DNA of 64,000 bases from Pinus tabuliformis (lineage: Eukaryota > Streptophyta > Pinopsida > Pinales > Pinaceae). Shown one piece after another: positions 44,794-58,790 of the stretch. The translations under genes were made by a program, and so were the position numbers. Numbering within the stretch: the stretch's first letter is position 1; each line of letters opens with the position of its first letter. The notes under the pieces are model-generated. The model had not been told where the DNA came from, did not search any database, and saw only the letters and a program-made list of their open reading frames with translations. The DNA is taken from positions 210,049,742 through 210,113,741 of the forward strand of contig CM062818.1 of assembly GCA_031772625.1 (NCBI GenBank). Reading direction: 5' to 3'.

Positions 44794-46280
44794 GAACCAT
44801 CCCCCTTAGGGAACACCATCCTCGGTGTTAAACCACACCAAGGCATCGAAAAAACTACTAAAGAGAAAACATATTTCCCATGGAGCTTTATAACTTAGCT
44901 CATGGAGGTATTTACATCCATATACATATATACATATACCAAAACATTAGCAAGACATATGCCAAACATATACCAACATCAAATCGAAATTGCTTTGCCT
45001 CAACCAGCAAACAATGAATGATACAGGGCCCACATCTGATGCACCATCTCCTATGCAACTTCTTTAGGCCCAAATTGCTTCCACTACACTTTAACTTTCT
45101 TTATTGCTCTGTTCCTGAGCATGATATATTTCTACCGCAATATGCACTGAGGCTTGGGCTGGAACTCTCCTTCTTTCTCCCCCTGCAATACAAACCGATC
45201 AATACCATGATAACCATACTTTATATACTCCTTAAGCAATGAAATATGGAAAACTCCATGGAATTTCACTGTTGGTCCAATCCTCTCAAGGATCTCGAAA
45301 GGCCCGCAATACCATGGTGCCAACTTGGCACATGAATAATCCTCAAAGATATTTTCTTTGGGATGATGCACAAATACACATGTTCCCCAACATAAAAATC
45401 CTTGAATACCCTATGTTGATCTGCATAACTCTTTTTTCTATCATGTCTTGACTTTATATTCTTCTTTATAACTTTTATTTCCTTCTTTGATCAAATAAGT
45501 ACCTTGTTCACTGGATCAATCCAACTGATGGGAGTGTTAAAACTCCGTCCATATAATGCCTCAAAAGGACTCATCCTTAATGACTCTTGATAACCATTGT
45601 TATATTCGAACTCAACCAATGTAAGATAGTCCTCCCATTTCCTTTGCTAGTGCATCACATAAATTCTCAACATATCCTCCAAGTTCCTATTGACTCTCTC
45701 TATTTTTCCATCTGTCTGTGGATGATAAGTTGTATTCAAGGCCAACTCTCTACCCAAACCTGCAAATAGCTCATTTCAAAACTTGGAAGTGAACTTTTCA
45801 TCCTTTTTTCACACAATCTTCTTCGGAACACCATCTAGTCTCATTATCTCTCTCATGAACACCAGTGATAGCTCACTAGCTGAGTATGTAGTCTTCACTA
45901 GAATGAAGTGAGATACCTTGCTCAACTTGTCAACCATGGCTATAATAAAATCATGCTTCCTCGTTTTCCTTGGAAGACCTATAATGAAATCCGTGGAAAT
46001 GACCTCCCATTTCCATTTTGGAATCACTATAGGCTGTAGTAAACCACCTAGATGCTTACATTTTTCCTTTACCTACTGACAATCTAAACATCTAGCCATG
46101 AACTCTGCCACTTCCTTCTTCAGATTCAACCAATAATTGAACTTCTTCATGGCCATCAATGTCTTCTGATATCCTAGATAACCTGAGTATGGATTGACGT
46201 GAAGCTCCCTTAAGGTAAGCTTCATGATGTCACTGCAATTCGACACATAGATCTTGTCCCTAAATCTCACCATACCATCT
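44794..46280 (-). pseudogene. Element B2 integrase with chromodomain (broken)
   Basis: The piece 45132-45371 covers the integrase C-terminus (APWYCGPFEILERIG, the GPF/Y-type motif, then HGVFHISLLKEYI). The chromodomain is out of frame at about 45000-45130. 45809-46027 is the core start with WEVISTDFIIGLPRK. 46073-46273 is the zinc-binding domain with both cysteines (CLDCQ). It keeps the cysteine lost in B1. Confidence 0.87.
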
Positions 46281-46454
46281 GTCGTTAGATGATAATCTAC
46301 ATCCTGATCACTTGTACCTGTAATTATACTCTATTGTAACCTGCGCATGATCTGCATGTACTTTTCATCCTCTTGTCCTGCCTGTAAGATCCTATCCTGT
46401 AACTTTGTCCCATAAGAGCTCATAGTTGTTGTATGATTTACATGTAGCTTCCTT

Positions 46455-46685
46455 CTAAGAGCATATGCAACCTTTTTTGCATTCCCTTTGATATATATGA
46501 TCTAGAATTTGAAACTCACTAAGGGTCGATAACCATGTAGCTTGCCTGGTATTTAGATTTGAATGATCAAACAAATACCTCAACCCAATGTGATTGCTCA
46601 CCAATGTCAATCTCCTACCCTGAAGGTTCTGTCTCCATATCTTAAATGCATGTATAATTGCTGCTTGCTCAAGATCATGCATCAA
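46455..46685 (-). pseudogene. Element B2 RNase H
   Basis: A 76-codon piece reading HDLEQAAIIHAFKIWRQNL, then LVSNHIGLRYLFDHSNLN, then WLSTLSEFQILDHIY, matching the second half of Ty3/gypsy RNase H. Where gypsy RNases H usually have a T/S-D-H motif, this copy reads SNH, so a catalytic Asp is missing. Confidence 0.82.
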
Positions 46686-46879
46686 AAAAATTTATCCGTG
46701 CTCATTCAGTTTCAGTGACTCATATCACACTACCTGCCCTTATTGCATGATAACACCACAAAGTCCTCTCTTGCAAGAATTTGTACACACTACAAACTCC
46801 TTGTTTGAATCCACAATCTTTAGCAATGGTGCATGTGTCAACAACTGCTTAAGTTGCTCAAAAATAGCCTCACATCTTA

Positions 46880-47610
46880 TGTCCATTCAAACTTTTTACC
46901 TTTCTGCTGCAATGATGTGATAGGATATGCAATGCATGAGAAGTTCTTGATGAACCTCCTATAGTAACCTGCCATTCCCATGAATGATCTCACCTCATCC
47001 ACATTCTTAGGAATTTCCCATTCCATGATGAGACCTATCTTTTCTGGGTCCATTTATATATCGTACTTGCAGACAACATTCCCCAAGTAATGTACCTTAT
47101 TCTAAAAGAAGATAAATTTTCTAAGTTTAGCATACAACCGATGCTCTCTTAGCAATCTCAACACTACTGCTAAATTCTCAGCACGTTCTTCCTCATTTAT
47201 AGAACAAAACAGTATGTGAATACAATAACAAACATGTCCTCATAAGGATGCAGCACATTATTCATCAAACACATAAATGTAGCTGGAGCATTAGTTAAAC
47301 TGAATGGAACAACAAAAAACTGATAATGCCCATACCTGGTCTTGAATGTGTTCTTGAATATATCATCTTCCTTGATGCGTACCTAATAGTATCTTGATCT
47401 CAATTCGATGTTAGAGAACAATGATGCTCCCTTCAGCTGACAAAACAAACCATAAATCCTCGGCAATGGGTACTTGTTATTAATCGTTACCTTGTTCAGT
47501 TGTTTGTAGTCAATGCACAATATGAGAGTACCATCTTTCTTCTTTACGAAAAATACAGGTGCACCCCAAGGTGATACAATTGGCCTAATGTATTCCTTTT
47601 CAACCATCAC
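46880..47610 (-). pseudogene. Element B2 reverse transcriptase
   Basis: 47383-47610 is the fingers ([20 protein letters not shown], then [20 protein letters not shown]). Palm and thumb run leftwards to about 46930 in shifted frames, where [13 protein letters not shown] sequence is readable. No intact catalytic box in a long frame. Confidence 0.83.
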
Positions 47611-47893
47611 CTTTAACTACAACTTCAACTCTACCAACTCAAATGTGTTCATCCGGTAAGGTGCAATTGATGTCAGAGTTGACCTGGCATGAACTCGATA
47701 GAAAATTCTACCTCCCTGTGAGACGGAAACTCTATAATGTCCTCAGGGAATACATCCTAAAACTGATATAGAAGTGATATAGAACTGGAGCATCCTATTC
47801 TAGGAATCCTTTATCACAAGAAATGTGCACTGCAAACATCACACAAACCTTTATGCAACTACGCTTAGCCTGAATAGCGGTAAACATCCTCAC

Positions 47894-48290
47894 TCATGTA
47901 GGCTTCTTCTTCCCCTGCAAAGTCCTCTTTTCCCCACTATCGTCCACACACTCAATGGCCTTGTCAAAGCAGTCCACTTTGGTTCTGTGAAGGTATAGCC
48001 AATCCATACCCGAAATCATATTATACGATCCCAATGAAATACATTCAAATGTGTTGTTGTAGTCATACCATTTAATTGAAATGTGCAAGCTCTTATCCAA
48101 TGTTGAACTCACTTCTTTGTACCTGTAGCCAATTGTACCAACCAATATTATGCATGCACTTATTTTCTCAAACCACATTTATCCACCAACTATTGATATA
48201 ACTATATTTAGATCTAGGATCAATCAAAATATAAACAACTTGATCACAAGTCTTACTGTCCATCTCAATGATGAATGCCTGATGATTTTC
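47894..48290 (-). pseudogene. Element B2 aspartic protease
   Basis: 47894-48178 includes the second half of protease (LGSYNMISGMDWLYLHR). The catalytic strand at about 48205-48235 reads LIDPRSKYSYI, with D-P-R in place of the D-P-G or D-T/S-G normally found. Confidence 0.78.
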
Positions 48291-49491
48291 CTGCATGTTG
48301 TCCACAACTAGATAGATCAAAGGAATGTTATGGCCATCATTACCAACTATATGTTCCTCTTGAAAACTATAGATATAGGGTGTACCACCACTCTGATACT
48401 GTGGAAAATCCCTCTTATGATGATCCTTACCACATATCCAACACTATAATGGCTCCCTACCACCACCTCTAGCCTGCTGCTCTCCATGTCCCTTCTCAGC
48501 TATATTGAATCTCTTATATGAAACTACATTTCCTTTCTCAGTTTCATCTTGAGGTCTTCCTCTCTTTGGCAGTCATTTTCTTTTAGTTTTCTCATTTCTT
48601 TTCAAGTCATGCTTAGGCTCCACTTCGTGCTTCAAATACTCATAACAATGTTTTAACTATCGGATGGCCTCCTCCAACAATCTAGGCTCATCGAACCCAA
48701 TTTCATCTTTGTATGCTACTGGAAGTCCATTGATGAATCTCTTAACCTTGGTCTTCTCCTCCCTGAGGTAAGGCAAATATCTCAACAACTCCAAAAATAT
48801 GCTAGTATACTCCTCATATGTTATAGAACCCATCCCAAAATCATAAAACTCCTTAGCCCTATCATCATAATACCTCTATGACAAGTACTTCTTCTTGAAG
48901 ATCCTTTAAAATGCATGCCAAGTCAAATCTTCCTCATGTATACCTTTGCAATTCTTCATGTCTTCCCACCAAATGTCTAATTTACCTTTGAGAGTGAAAG
49001 TGGTTATCTTTCCTTTCATGTTTTTCAATAATCATGCAATCGGAAGAATTTATTCATACCCAGCAACCATGGCTTTGCATCATGTGATTTATTCATCTAT
49101 CCATCAAAGATAGGTGGTTTTCCCTTCTTAAAATCATTTGGAAAGCATCCTTTATAGCTCCTCATTTAAGGGTGATAACGTTGATGATCATGATGCATGT
49201 GAGAACTAGAACTAGAATAGTACCTGTGCCTATAACCTCTCCTATTCAGAGTATCCAACAACCTGCCATCTCTCACCGTGTCAGATCTATCCAACCTATG
49301 TCTACCAGAATACCTACTTTCATATGCCCCATTAGTTTTGTCCTCCTGTTCATGGTTGATCCAAAGTGGTCCATGTTTCTCCAATTCTAACAAACTCTAA
49401 AGTAGTATCGCATTAGCCTCTCCTTGTTACTCTTCTGCCTGCATGATTTTGTCATTGTCAGCCTTAAAACTCCTTATTTCTTCCTTCAAGC
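48291..49491 (-). pseudogene. Element B2 gag and start of leader
   Basis: The zinc knuckle at about 48410-48450 reads CWICGKDHHKRDF, with Phe replacing the final Cys found in B1 and B3. The capsid domain is readable at 48700-49130 in broken frames. 49166-49393 is the gag N-terminus (HEQEDKTNGAYESRYSGRHR, then RRGYRHRYYSSSSSH). Confidence 0.82.
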
Positions 49492-49494
49492 TTC
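49492..49494. other. Tandem-duplication junction with TTC microhomology
   Basis: Left of the join the sequence follows B3 through TTCCTTCAAGCTTC (compare 61977-61986). Right of it the sequence follows A2 from TTCAACTTAG (compare 36977-36986). The shared TTC is the only overlap. It joins the B gag leader to A RNase H, two places 12.5 kb apart in the parent locus. Confidence 0.9.
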
Positions 49495-50032
49495 AACTTA
49501 GCTTGAGACTGAACGAACTGAAGTGACTGGTGATCTGTGTGAATCACTGTTTCCTTACCCATTAAATAATGTTTCCATTTCTTAACACTTTCAACCAAAG
49601 AAAATAATTGTTTATCATATGTCGGATAATTCATTACTTCCTTAGAAAAAGTTTCCTAATGAAAAAAACTTGGTTTCCCTTTTTGAAGTGAGATTGCACC
49701 CATTGCATAACCACTAGCATCTATTTCAATTTCGAATGGTTGTTGAAGATCCGGTAAATCTAAGATTGGTGTTGTGACAATTTTATGCTTAAGTGTATGA
49801 GATGATATTTTTTGTTTTCCTCCCCACTCAAAGGGAACTTTAGAACCTCTTAAAGCATGTAACATTGATGAAATCAAATAAAACTGAGCAATAAATTTCC
49901 TCCAATACTGAATTTCACCTATGAAACTTCTAACTTTAGTCACATTCTATGGTATTGGCCACTTAGCAATCACATCAATTTTAGGTGGATCTATTTTCAA
50001 AATTATACCTCCAACTATGTAACCAAGATAAT

Positions 50033-50550
50033 TTAGTGAAGTTTTCCCAAACTCACATTTGTAAAGTGGTACAATTTTTCCGTGTGCAACACTTCAAAAA
50101 CCTGCTTAACATGCCTAACATGCTCTTCCATACTGGAACTGAAAATCATAATATCATCTAAGTACATTATGACAAATTTTTCAATGTATGGGTGAAATAC
50201 ATCATTCATAACCTGCATGAAAGTTGATGGCGCATTACACAAACCAAAAGGCATTATTAACCATTCAAATAGTCCCTGCCTAGTTTTGACTGCAGTTTTC
50301 CAGATGTCATTTTCTGCAATGTGAATTGATGATACCTACTTCACAAATCTAAATTAGTGAAATAAACAACAATTTTCAGTTGATCGAGTAAATCATCTGT
50401 CCTAGGAAGAGGATACCTATTTTTAATTGTGATTTTGTTTAAGGCCCTAAAGTCTACACACATTCTCCATGTCCCATCTTTCTTAGGAGCCAAAATTATA
50501 TGTGAACCACATGGAGATGAATTGGGTCGAATAAAACCTTTCTCAATCAA
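50033..50550 (-). pseudogene. Element A3 reverse transcriptase
   Basis: 50033-50254 codes the palm ([20 protein letters not shown], then [20 protein letters not shown]), with both catalytic Asp residues present. 50341-50550 codes the fingers in another frame. One frame break near 50260-50340 separates them. Confidence 0.87.
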
Positions 50551-50571
50551 TTCCTGGATTTGTTTCTTTAT

Positions 50572-51300
50572 TTATTCATTCTCTATAACTGACATGCGAT
50601 ACATTTTGACATTAGGAAGAGGGGCATCAGACATCAATTGTATCTCATGTTTTATTTTTCTCTTAGGGGGAGGATATTTTGGTTCTTTAAATATATTTTG
50701 AAAAGAATCTACCATTTTAACCAATCTATCTTTAAAATAAGGTTCACAACCTGAAAAATCATCATGTTGATATTTATGTTTTTCTTTTACAACAATGAGT
50801 ACATATCTCTTACTTGAACTTATTAATCGCTCCATCTGATTAACTGAAACTAAATCCAAGTGTGATTTTAGTTTATGTGCCCTGACAATATATTCAATCC
50901 CATATTTCTTAAGGTGATATTTATGCTCTTTCCTATGAAACACTGCATCATGATCATAGAGATAAGGACTTCCTAGCACTAGTCCACATATGTCTACTGG
51001 AATCACATCTAAATCCACTTCATCAATTTAATTAGTTGAGATGACAAATTTTAACCGACACTAATGGGTATGGTCTTGGATGATTCTGTGTCTCCAAACC
51101 CAATTTCTTAACTAAATATTCATATATTAAATTTTCCTGTGATCCACTGTCAAATAATGTATCTATTTTCTTGTGCTTAGAAGTTATCCTTATATAATAT
51201 AATTCAACCATTTTATCTTCATTCAAATGATTTATGTTTGAAGAAGATGCAGAAGTACTAGAACTTGAATGAGTGTCAGAAGTTTTACCTATCGAAACCG
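50572..51300 (-). pseudogene. Element A3 protease and linker
   Basis: 50572-51018 (148 codons) is the longest surviving protease-RT linker of the three copies, beginning just after the protease second half (VIPVDICGLVLGSPYLYDHD). 51032-51226 carries KIDTLFDSGSQENLIYEYLV, the catalytic D-S-G intact. Confidence 0.83.
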
Positions 51301-52400
51301 TTACAGTTATTTTCCTTTCATCACTTGAGTTAGAGCCCAGGTCTTGTGGGATTGCTGCATTAGCCTTCTTTTCACCTTTCTTCTTCTAGAACTTCTTTGG
51401 TCTGAGTTTTGGGTAAAGTTTCCAACATTTGGATTCATCATGTCCAATCCTCTGGCAATGAGTACAAGTAGGTATTTCAATTTCTTTCTGAGCTATCGTT
51501 GATATATTTCCCTTCAAATTACTCTTCCTCTTGTTGTCTCTAGATTACTTGATTTCCAACTTCTTGGATGGTTTCTATGAAAACTTGGATGGTATGCCAC
51601 CTAATTCAATATGTATGGCTTGAACACACACTACATCAAAGTCATGAGGATTAAACAGCAATAATGTATGTTGTAAATATGAATATAAACTCTTAATGTT
51701 CTCTAATAAAGTTTAACTTTTATCTAATGGAATACCAAGTGCAAAATCTTTCTTCCCGAGCTTCAGAGTAAACTCCTCAACATTCTTCCCTTTACCTTGC
51801 CTCAAATGATGCCAGTCAATAGGACCTTTTTGCAGGTATCCGAAAGGATAGAATTGTTTCCTGAGAGATTTTAAGAACTTATGCCATGAAGAGATGACTT
51901 TACCTTTCCACTTTAAATCTATTTGAGTTTTACTCTCCCACTAGATTAAAGTTTTCCCCCCATTCTAAGTGTAGCTAACTGAATTTTCATTTTATCGTCA
52001 GAAATGTTCTGAATATGAAAATACCATTCTAACTACTTAATCTGGTTATCTAACCTTTCAGGATTCATTTTTCCACCATAAATAGGTAGCTCAAATTTTA
52101 CATTAAGTTTCAAAGGAGATGATTTCTTAGGTTTGTTTTCTATTTTAGAGTCTGAATTGGAAGAAGAAGAAGATGATGATGAAAATGATGGAGGAGAAGG
52201 AGGCTTATTAGCCTTGCATTTTCCCTTGTCCTTCTTCGATGTATTTGAAGAAGAAGTTGCATCTCTCACCTTCTTATGTTTGTAGAGTTCCCCCAACATC
52301 TACTGCATGCTCAAAAACACTTTCTGAAATTGTTCCTCGCTCATCTTCACTTCATGAGTTTCACTTGCGTCAGATCCTGTCATTGTCTATTTATGAGCAA
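51301..52400 (-). pseudogene. Element A3 gag
   Basis: 52033-52299 is the gag N-terminus with a shorter serine run than A2 (plus strand 4 GAA plus 3 GAT). The capsid second half and zinc knuckle (51420-52000) are readable only in broken frames. Confidence 0.8.
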
Positions 52401-52526
52401 TTTTTCGCTTTCCAATTTCTATATTGAACTCCTCAAGTGTTCCTTCTCCACGTTGCGACCTTGACCTGGTTAATGTTCACTGGAAAATATTCTACAAAAT
52501 GCAACCTACTATGATACCAAATTATA

Positions 52527-54043
52527 TGATCTAATATTGATCGTAAACTAAACTAAAGTAGAATTGATTATTTGCCAACAATGAATTGAGTGTTAACCTT
52601 AAGTGTTGAATTTGGGAGACTAAAGGAAAGAATTTGATTTAAGACTTAATCAAAAACTTAAGAAACATAATTAAACATGAATTTTTAGAAAAAAACAAAG
52701 ATATAAGACATCAAACATTGATTATGGAGTTCGTCCCTAATGGACTACCTCTCTGGGTCCGCTTTCACGATTGGTGCCTACTTTATTAGGATTGATTGAA
52801 AGATGTATTTTACATAGAAAAAACACTAGACTAAATGTGTACATAGGAACTTCTGGTCTCTATCAACAGAAACATCTCTCTCCTAGGTTTCCAACACCTA
52901 GCTCGATTCCTAATTCTGCCTCCAGACAGCAAAGATACACTGAAAATAAGAATTGCCTCTTTGGCTAAGCATCTACAAACAAGTTTCAAAATCACTCTCC
53001 TTTTCTTCTCTGTGAACAAAAGGATGAATTTATAAGTTAGTAAGGTTCAATCGAATTCCCTGATGCCAAAATTAGGCATGAATGTGCTTCTTTAAGCATG
53101 GAATGTCTCGATCTTGATACAAGAGGACACCATAGGATAAGGTTACATGGTGGTTGAATTAATTTAGAATAGAAAACACAACAAAAACCCAAAATACACT
53201 TTGGTTATAAAAATCCCATTGGAAGTCAAGCTAACTGTGTGGAATTGGAACTGATGCATGTGACCGGGTGGTCTAACCGTAATCTGCCACCTAGTGGAAC
53301 AATTCGGCGATTCCCTTCTGTTGGCAGTGACTGTGCATTTGACAACGCACAACTGCCAATGGTCATGGCTTCCACCTAACGATATCCGATGTGGGAAACA
53401 ACCCGTTCACATGTTCTGCAAACTCCGATGGTCACAACCTTTGCTGCGGTATTCTCCCCACATGGTTAACTGTGTTGTCTCTACTGCGTTCACATGTCTA
53501 ACATATTCGATGCGATCTAAGTCCATGGTTAGATATTGTGGTATTGTATTAAGTTTTTTTTTTAATACATGGTCTGAATGGGTTTTAAACTTAGGATTAG
53601 ATATTTAGGATTTTAGCATAGTTTTATTACATTAGTTTAGTGCTAAGGTTTAGCACTAGGTTTTAACCTTATTAAAAATAACCTGTTAGAAAAAATTGTC
53701 ATATTGTGACATTAACGAGGACCATAATAGAAACACCATGAATAAGTAACCAACAACCAACAATTAAGAACACATGCAAGGCTGATGAAATTGAAGATGA
53801 ACTCGACTCCCTCCACAAACTAGAGTAACAATATCCTTTTGGATCACACGTAAATGAACCAAATAACGTTGAACATAAAAGATAGATAATAACAATTGTA
53901 GAGGTTATTTGATTAAATTTGATTTGTCCCTACACAAGGGTTTAAGAAGGAAACTTAAAAAATACTATGATAGAAACTATGAATATGTAAATTTCTCATC
54001 AACATAATATTTCAAAAATTGACACACATTTCAAAGAAGATCA
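52527..54043 (-). repeat. Proposed 5' LTR of element A3
   Basis: 1.52 kb, TGATCT to AGATCA, homologous to 40039-41557. See A1 and A2 for the limits of the boundary call. Confidence 0.45.
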
Positions 54044-55257
54044 AGTTATTCAAGAATACAACTTACTTAATAAGAATGAATAACTCATTTGGGCTAGCGA
54101 TTCACTTAAATAGGTTTTTACAATAATCATTTGTTCAAACATTTCTTGATCGAAGGGCTTGTGTCTTTAGGATTCCTATAATTATGGTCCTTAATTCTAT
54201 GCTCAAAGAGGGTTTATAAGGCACAAATGTCACCAAATTTCATCAAATATGGGCCTCATGATACTAACATGGGGAGGCTCATTGCCATTTCTTATAAGTT
54301 TCAACATCCATGGATAATTGTTGAGTTTTCTTGGTGCTTAGTTGTTGATGGATCGTACCTAGATAATAGGAGATTTGTTTCACTTTAGTAATCATTAGTA
54401 AGTTTCATATTCTATGTTGGTTACCCTCTAGTTAGACATTGAGTGCTTTATTTTTTTAGTTGGAATCATCTTTTGGGATGACCCCTTGTCAAAAACTTAC
54501 TTTCCAATGGGATATATGTGTGGCTTGATGAATGCATATTTGATGGTTGATGATGAGTAATCCTTATTTGATATGATCTTTATGTGATAAGGGTGTCATG
54601 ATGTGTTTATGTTTTACTTTGACCATTATGAGATTGTGTTCTAGATTCACCATACCCTTGTGTTTTCTCCTATTAGTGATTGAATATGATGGTCCCAGAT
54701 TATATGTGAATGTATAGGTTACAATGAGTACTAATATTTCTTAATATTAGCACTATATATTCTTGATAATGAATATGAAACATTGGTAATTATTGGATGA
54801 TGGTTATTATGACTAGTAATTTATATTATGGTTGATATTATATATGCTTGTTGAAAATGTAAATGCCTATAAATGTGCTGATGCTTTAGATAATAATGAT
54901 AATATTGCCTTAAGACTTGGTATTCTTAAGAACATCTATGAAGTAATGATGCCATTTTATCAATATTTACCATGATTTACCATTTTTATGGGATGATTGA
55001 TGATGTCTACATGAATTGATACCTTTCCTTTTATGCTTATTATAATGATTTATGATATATGTATGTTTTGGTATAATCTATACATGTACAAGTAGATGTC
55101 CTACCATTAATACATTTCATATTCTTGTGACATGGATTATGATTATGATGGTGTTACCTATTCATGAATATATTAAGTGGACTAACCTGACAAGTTTAGA
55201 CCATGGTGGACAATGGGAACCCGCACTCAAGGGAAGGGCTCTTACGTTCAATAAGAA
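54044..55257. other. Older flank between A3 and B3
   Basis: Non-coding, homologous to 41558-42757 and 4227-5434, ending in AAGAA before the B3 LTR. Confidence 0.6.
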
Positions 55258-57272
55258 TGTAACACCCTCTCCTCGGAGGTCTACCCAAGAAACCGACCAA
55301 TCAGGGTAAACATGTCATAAGAGAGGCCATTATAAGGGATTCAACCTCCTTGGTGATCTTAAGGAAATGGAATCGATGGAACACATCAATCAAACCCATC
55401 CACATTAGCAACAATACCCTCATTAGACATGTCAGCCACTCAAACATCCTCCCCCCACGTCCCATTGATGTTTTAAGCCTTTTAATCCTTTGTCTCTCTT
55501 ATGCTATAGGCATGACACTGTCCAAAAACCCAGAGTCTCTCTCAGAAGCCTATGTGTCAGTGTCCATGAACTCTTCTCAGCAGACCTGTGCCAGCATCCC
55601 TAAGATTTGAGCCACTTTTCTAGCCTAGAATCCAGGCCTCTGCCCATAACTTTTTACAGCCTCCATAATCCATCAAAGACATGCTAAAAATACTATTAAT
55701 CAAAACTAACCTCAGGATTAGGCCAAAGCATCCTGAACCAGGATTCAAAGTATGTCAAACACTTGGCATCAATACAACCTACAGGTCTAAGATACAATAT
55801 AGAGCATAAATAACTGAAAGCACTTACGAAACATAACCAGAAGGATCACCACCTTCTCCATTGAACTGTTATAACCTCAATTAGGTCTCACATACATCAT
55901 TTTAACAATTACAAGTAAATACATGAAATAACCATGACATGAACCAATCATATAACCATGCTTACAATGAGCATAAAACCGTATAAATATCATAGATATG
56001 ATAGCCATCAAATCCACATTAAAACAAGTGAAAAATTAAGAGAACTTCGCTTTTATTAATCATAGGCAAATCCGACTAGGTTCAAGACTTCCACGTACCA
56101 CCCAACCATAGACATGGTTGAACCAAATCTTTCTTTCGGCTAGTCACCCCCTACCATATTCCAAGAATGAATGTGGGATCTCATAGGACAACCAATCCAA
56201 GAATAATAAAGGGAATCCAGAGGTTAAACCACATCCACCCTCATTAAACCATGATCACACCAAAATCGGTGCTCCAATCACAACTGAACCAAACTTGGAA
56301 TGCAATCCAGAATCCATCATTATCCTTGAGGAACTTTCTGTCTCCTTATCTATCATGCTTAACCGCAATCCAATCTTGGATCATTATGCCCTAAACTGAG
56401 ACCAATCTCTTAGGATTTACCACAATGCAAGTCTGGATCACTAGACCCTAAACCAAGACTCACCCCTTAGGCTTTATTGTGTATCCTACCAAAACCGATC
56501 AAGCGATTCCAAGGCCTTTGGGAATGAAACTTGAGACTATCTCTGCCCCAAATTCTGAAATCCATCTGACAACCAAAGATCAAAACTAAAATAAACATCC
56601 CAAAACCATGGCATCCAGAAAAAGGTAAGGCTAGGCTAAAAACCACTGTCGTAACTCGGCAAAACCATGCCACTGACAATAAGAGAACCATACACCAACA
56701 TGCAATGCCATGCATGTCCAAACCATCTAGGAAATCACACATGCAATATGTTATCTACAAGTATTCCTATTGTTCCTGATCCCTGCTTCATTCCTTTCCC
56801 TTTACTTTATCTTCCTTCCTTTCTCCAAATCTAGAGTGCTCCAAGGGAAACTCTAAGTGACCAAGAGTGAGAGAGAGAGAGAAAGAAAATAATGAGATTT
56901 CTCCAAACTTGAACTGAAAAAATATTACCAATTGATCCTCATAAGCCTTTTTATTAATGAGACCTCTATTTTCTTCATTTTCCAAGATTTTCCTTCATTT
57001 TCCTCCTCACATGCAACCTGTGAACTTTCACCTCCCTTTTCTCCTAATTTCAATTATTTTCGTAACTAAATGTGCCAAAAATGTCATTTTTCGTTTCCAA
57101 AGCCTTAGTAATTTCCTTTTCCAATTTCCTTAGCCATAATAAACCGATGAACACCCACACTAGGAATAAGTGTCTTTCCCAACATTCAACTTGGAATAAG
57201 TGTCCCTTAACTGTGGTCTTATTTTTCCTTTATTAAATTTTATTACATGAACTTTTCACCAGGACTGTTACA
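55258..57272 (-). repeat. 3' LTR of element B3
   Basis: 2015 bp from TGTAACACCC to ACTGTTACA. It is followed by GAACCATCCCCCTTAGGGAA (polypurine tract complement). Confidence 0.93.
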
Positions 57273-58790
57273 GAACCATCCCCCTTAGGGAACACCATCC
57301 TCGGTGTTAAACCACACCAAGACATCAACAAAAATACTAAAGAGAAAACATATTTCCCATGGAGATTTATAAATTAGCTCATGGAGGTATTTACATCCAT
57401 ATACATATATACATATACCAAAACATTAGCAAGGCATATGCCAAACATATACCAACATCAAACCAAAATTGCTTTGCCTCAACCAGCAAACAATGAAGTT
57501 TACAGGGCCCACATCTGATGCACCATCTCCTATGCAACTTCTTCAGTCCTAAATTGCTTCCACTACACATTAACTTTCTCTATTGCTCTGTTCCTGAGCA
57601 TGATATATTTATACCGCAATATGCACTGAGGCTTGGGCTAGAACTCTCCCTCTTTCTCCACTTGCAATACAAACCAATCAATACCATGATAACCATACTT
57701 TATATACTCTTTAAGAATTGAAATATGGAAAACTATTGGATGCAGCGCAAGTTGATATGTCACTGGTCCAATCCTCTCAAGGATTTCGAAAGGCCCGCAA
57801 TACCATGGTGCCAACTTGGCACATGAACCAATCCTCAAAGATATTTTCTTTGGGATGATGCACAAATACACATGTTCCCCAACCTAAAAATCCTTGAATA
57901 CCCTATGTTGATCTGCATAACTCTTTTTTCTATCATGTCTTGCCTTTATATTCTTCTTTATAACTTTCATTTCCTTCTTTGATCAAATAAGTACCTTGTT
58001 CACTGGATCAATCTAGTTGACGGGAGTGTTAAAACTCCATCCATATAAAGCCTCAAAAGGACTCATCCTTAATGACTCCTGATAACCATTATATATTCGA
58101 ACTCAACCAATGTAAGATAGTCCTCCCATTTCCTCTTCTATTGCATCACATACATCCTCAACATATCCTACAAGGTCCTATTGACTCTCTCTATTTGTCC
58201 ATATGTCTGTGGATGATAAGTTGTATTGAAGTCCAACTCTCTACCCAAACGTGCAAATAGCTCATTTCAAAACTTGGAAGTGAACTTTTCATCCTTGTTT
58301 CACACAATCTTCTTCGGAACACCATCTAGTCTCATTATCTCTCTCATGAACACCTGCGATACCTCACTAGCTGAATATGTAGTCTTCACTAGAATTAAGT
58401 GAGATACCTTGCTCAACTTGTCAACCATGACTATAATAAAATCATGCTTCCTCATTTTCCTTGGAATACCTGTAATGAAATCCATGGAAATGACCTCCCA
58501 TTTCCATTTTAGAATCACTATATGTTGTAGTAAACCACCTAGATGCTTACATTTTTCCTTTACCTACTGACAATCTAAACATCTAGCCATGAACTCTGCC
58601 ACTTCCTTCTTCAGATTCAACCAATAATTGAACTTCTTCATCGCCATCAATGTCTTCTGATATCCTAGATAACCTTAGTATGGATTGACGTGAAGCTCCC
58701 TTAAGGTAAGCTTCATGATGTCACTGCAATTTGACACATAGATCTTGTCCCTAAATCTCACCATACCATCTGTCGTTAGATGATAATCTG
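57273..58790 (-). pseudogene. Element B3 integrase with chromodomain region (broken)
   Basis: 57638-57871 is the integrase C-terminus (APWYCGPFEILERIGPVTY). 58300-58518 is the core start (KWEVISMDFITGIPRKMRK). The zinc-binding domain is at 58560-58780, where an extra stop interrupts the first His region. The chromodomain at 57490-57630 is decayed. Confidence 0.85.

Larger units (their letters stand above)
42758..49491 (-). mobile_element. Ty3/gypsy chromodomain element B, copy B2 (cut by the duplication junction)
   Basis: Has the 3' LTR, polypurine tract, chromodomain/integrase, RNase H, RT, protease and gag on the minus strand. It stops at 49491 in the gag leader, where element A RNase H of the next unit begins. 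Leader, primer site and 5' LTR are absent. It has not undergone the deletion seen in B1. Confidence 0.9.
49492..52526 (-). mobile_element. Ty3/gypsy element A, copy A3: RNase H to primer site
   Basis: Starts inside RNase H because of the duplication junction. 49656-49943 is the RNase H first half (PFEIEIDASGYAMGAISLQK) fused to the RT connection. 50033-50550 is RT, with [15 protein letters not shown] and MYLDDIMIFSSS, where Val/Ile-Tyr-Leu-Asp-Asp is kept. 50572-51018 is the linker. 51032-51226 is protease with the D-S-G site. 51700-52300 is gag, and the primer site lies at 52506-52520. Frame breaks are present throughout. Confidence 0.9.

Noticed and set aside
55052..55309. Plus-strand frame crossing the flank/LTR border (also 42564-42809)
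   Set aside because: It spans a transposon insertion boundary, so it cannot be an ancestral gene; no motif.
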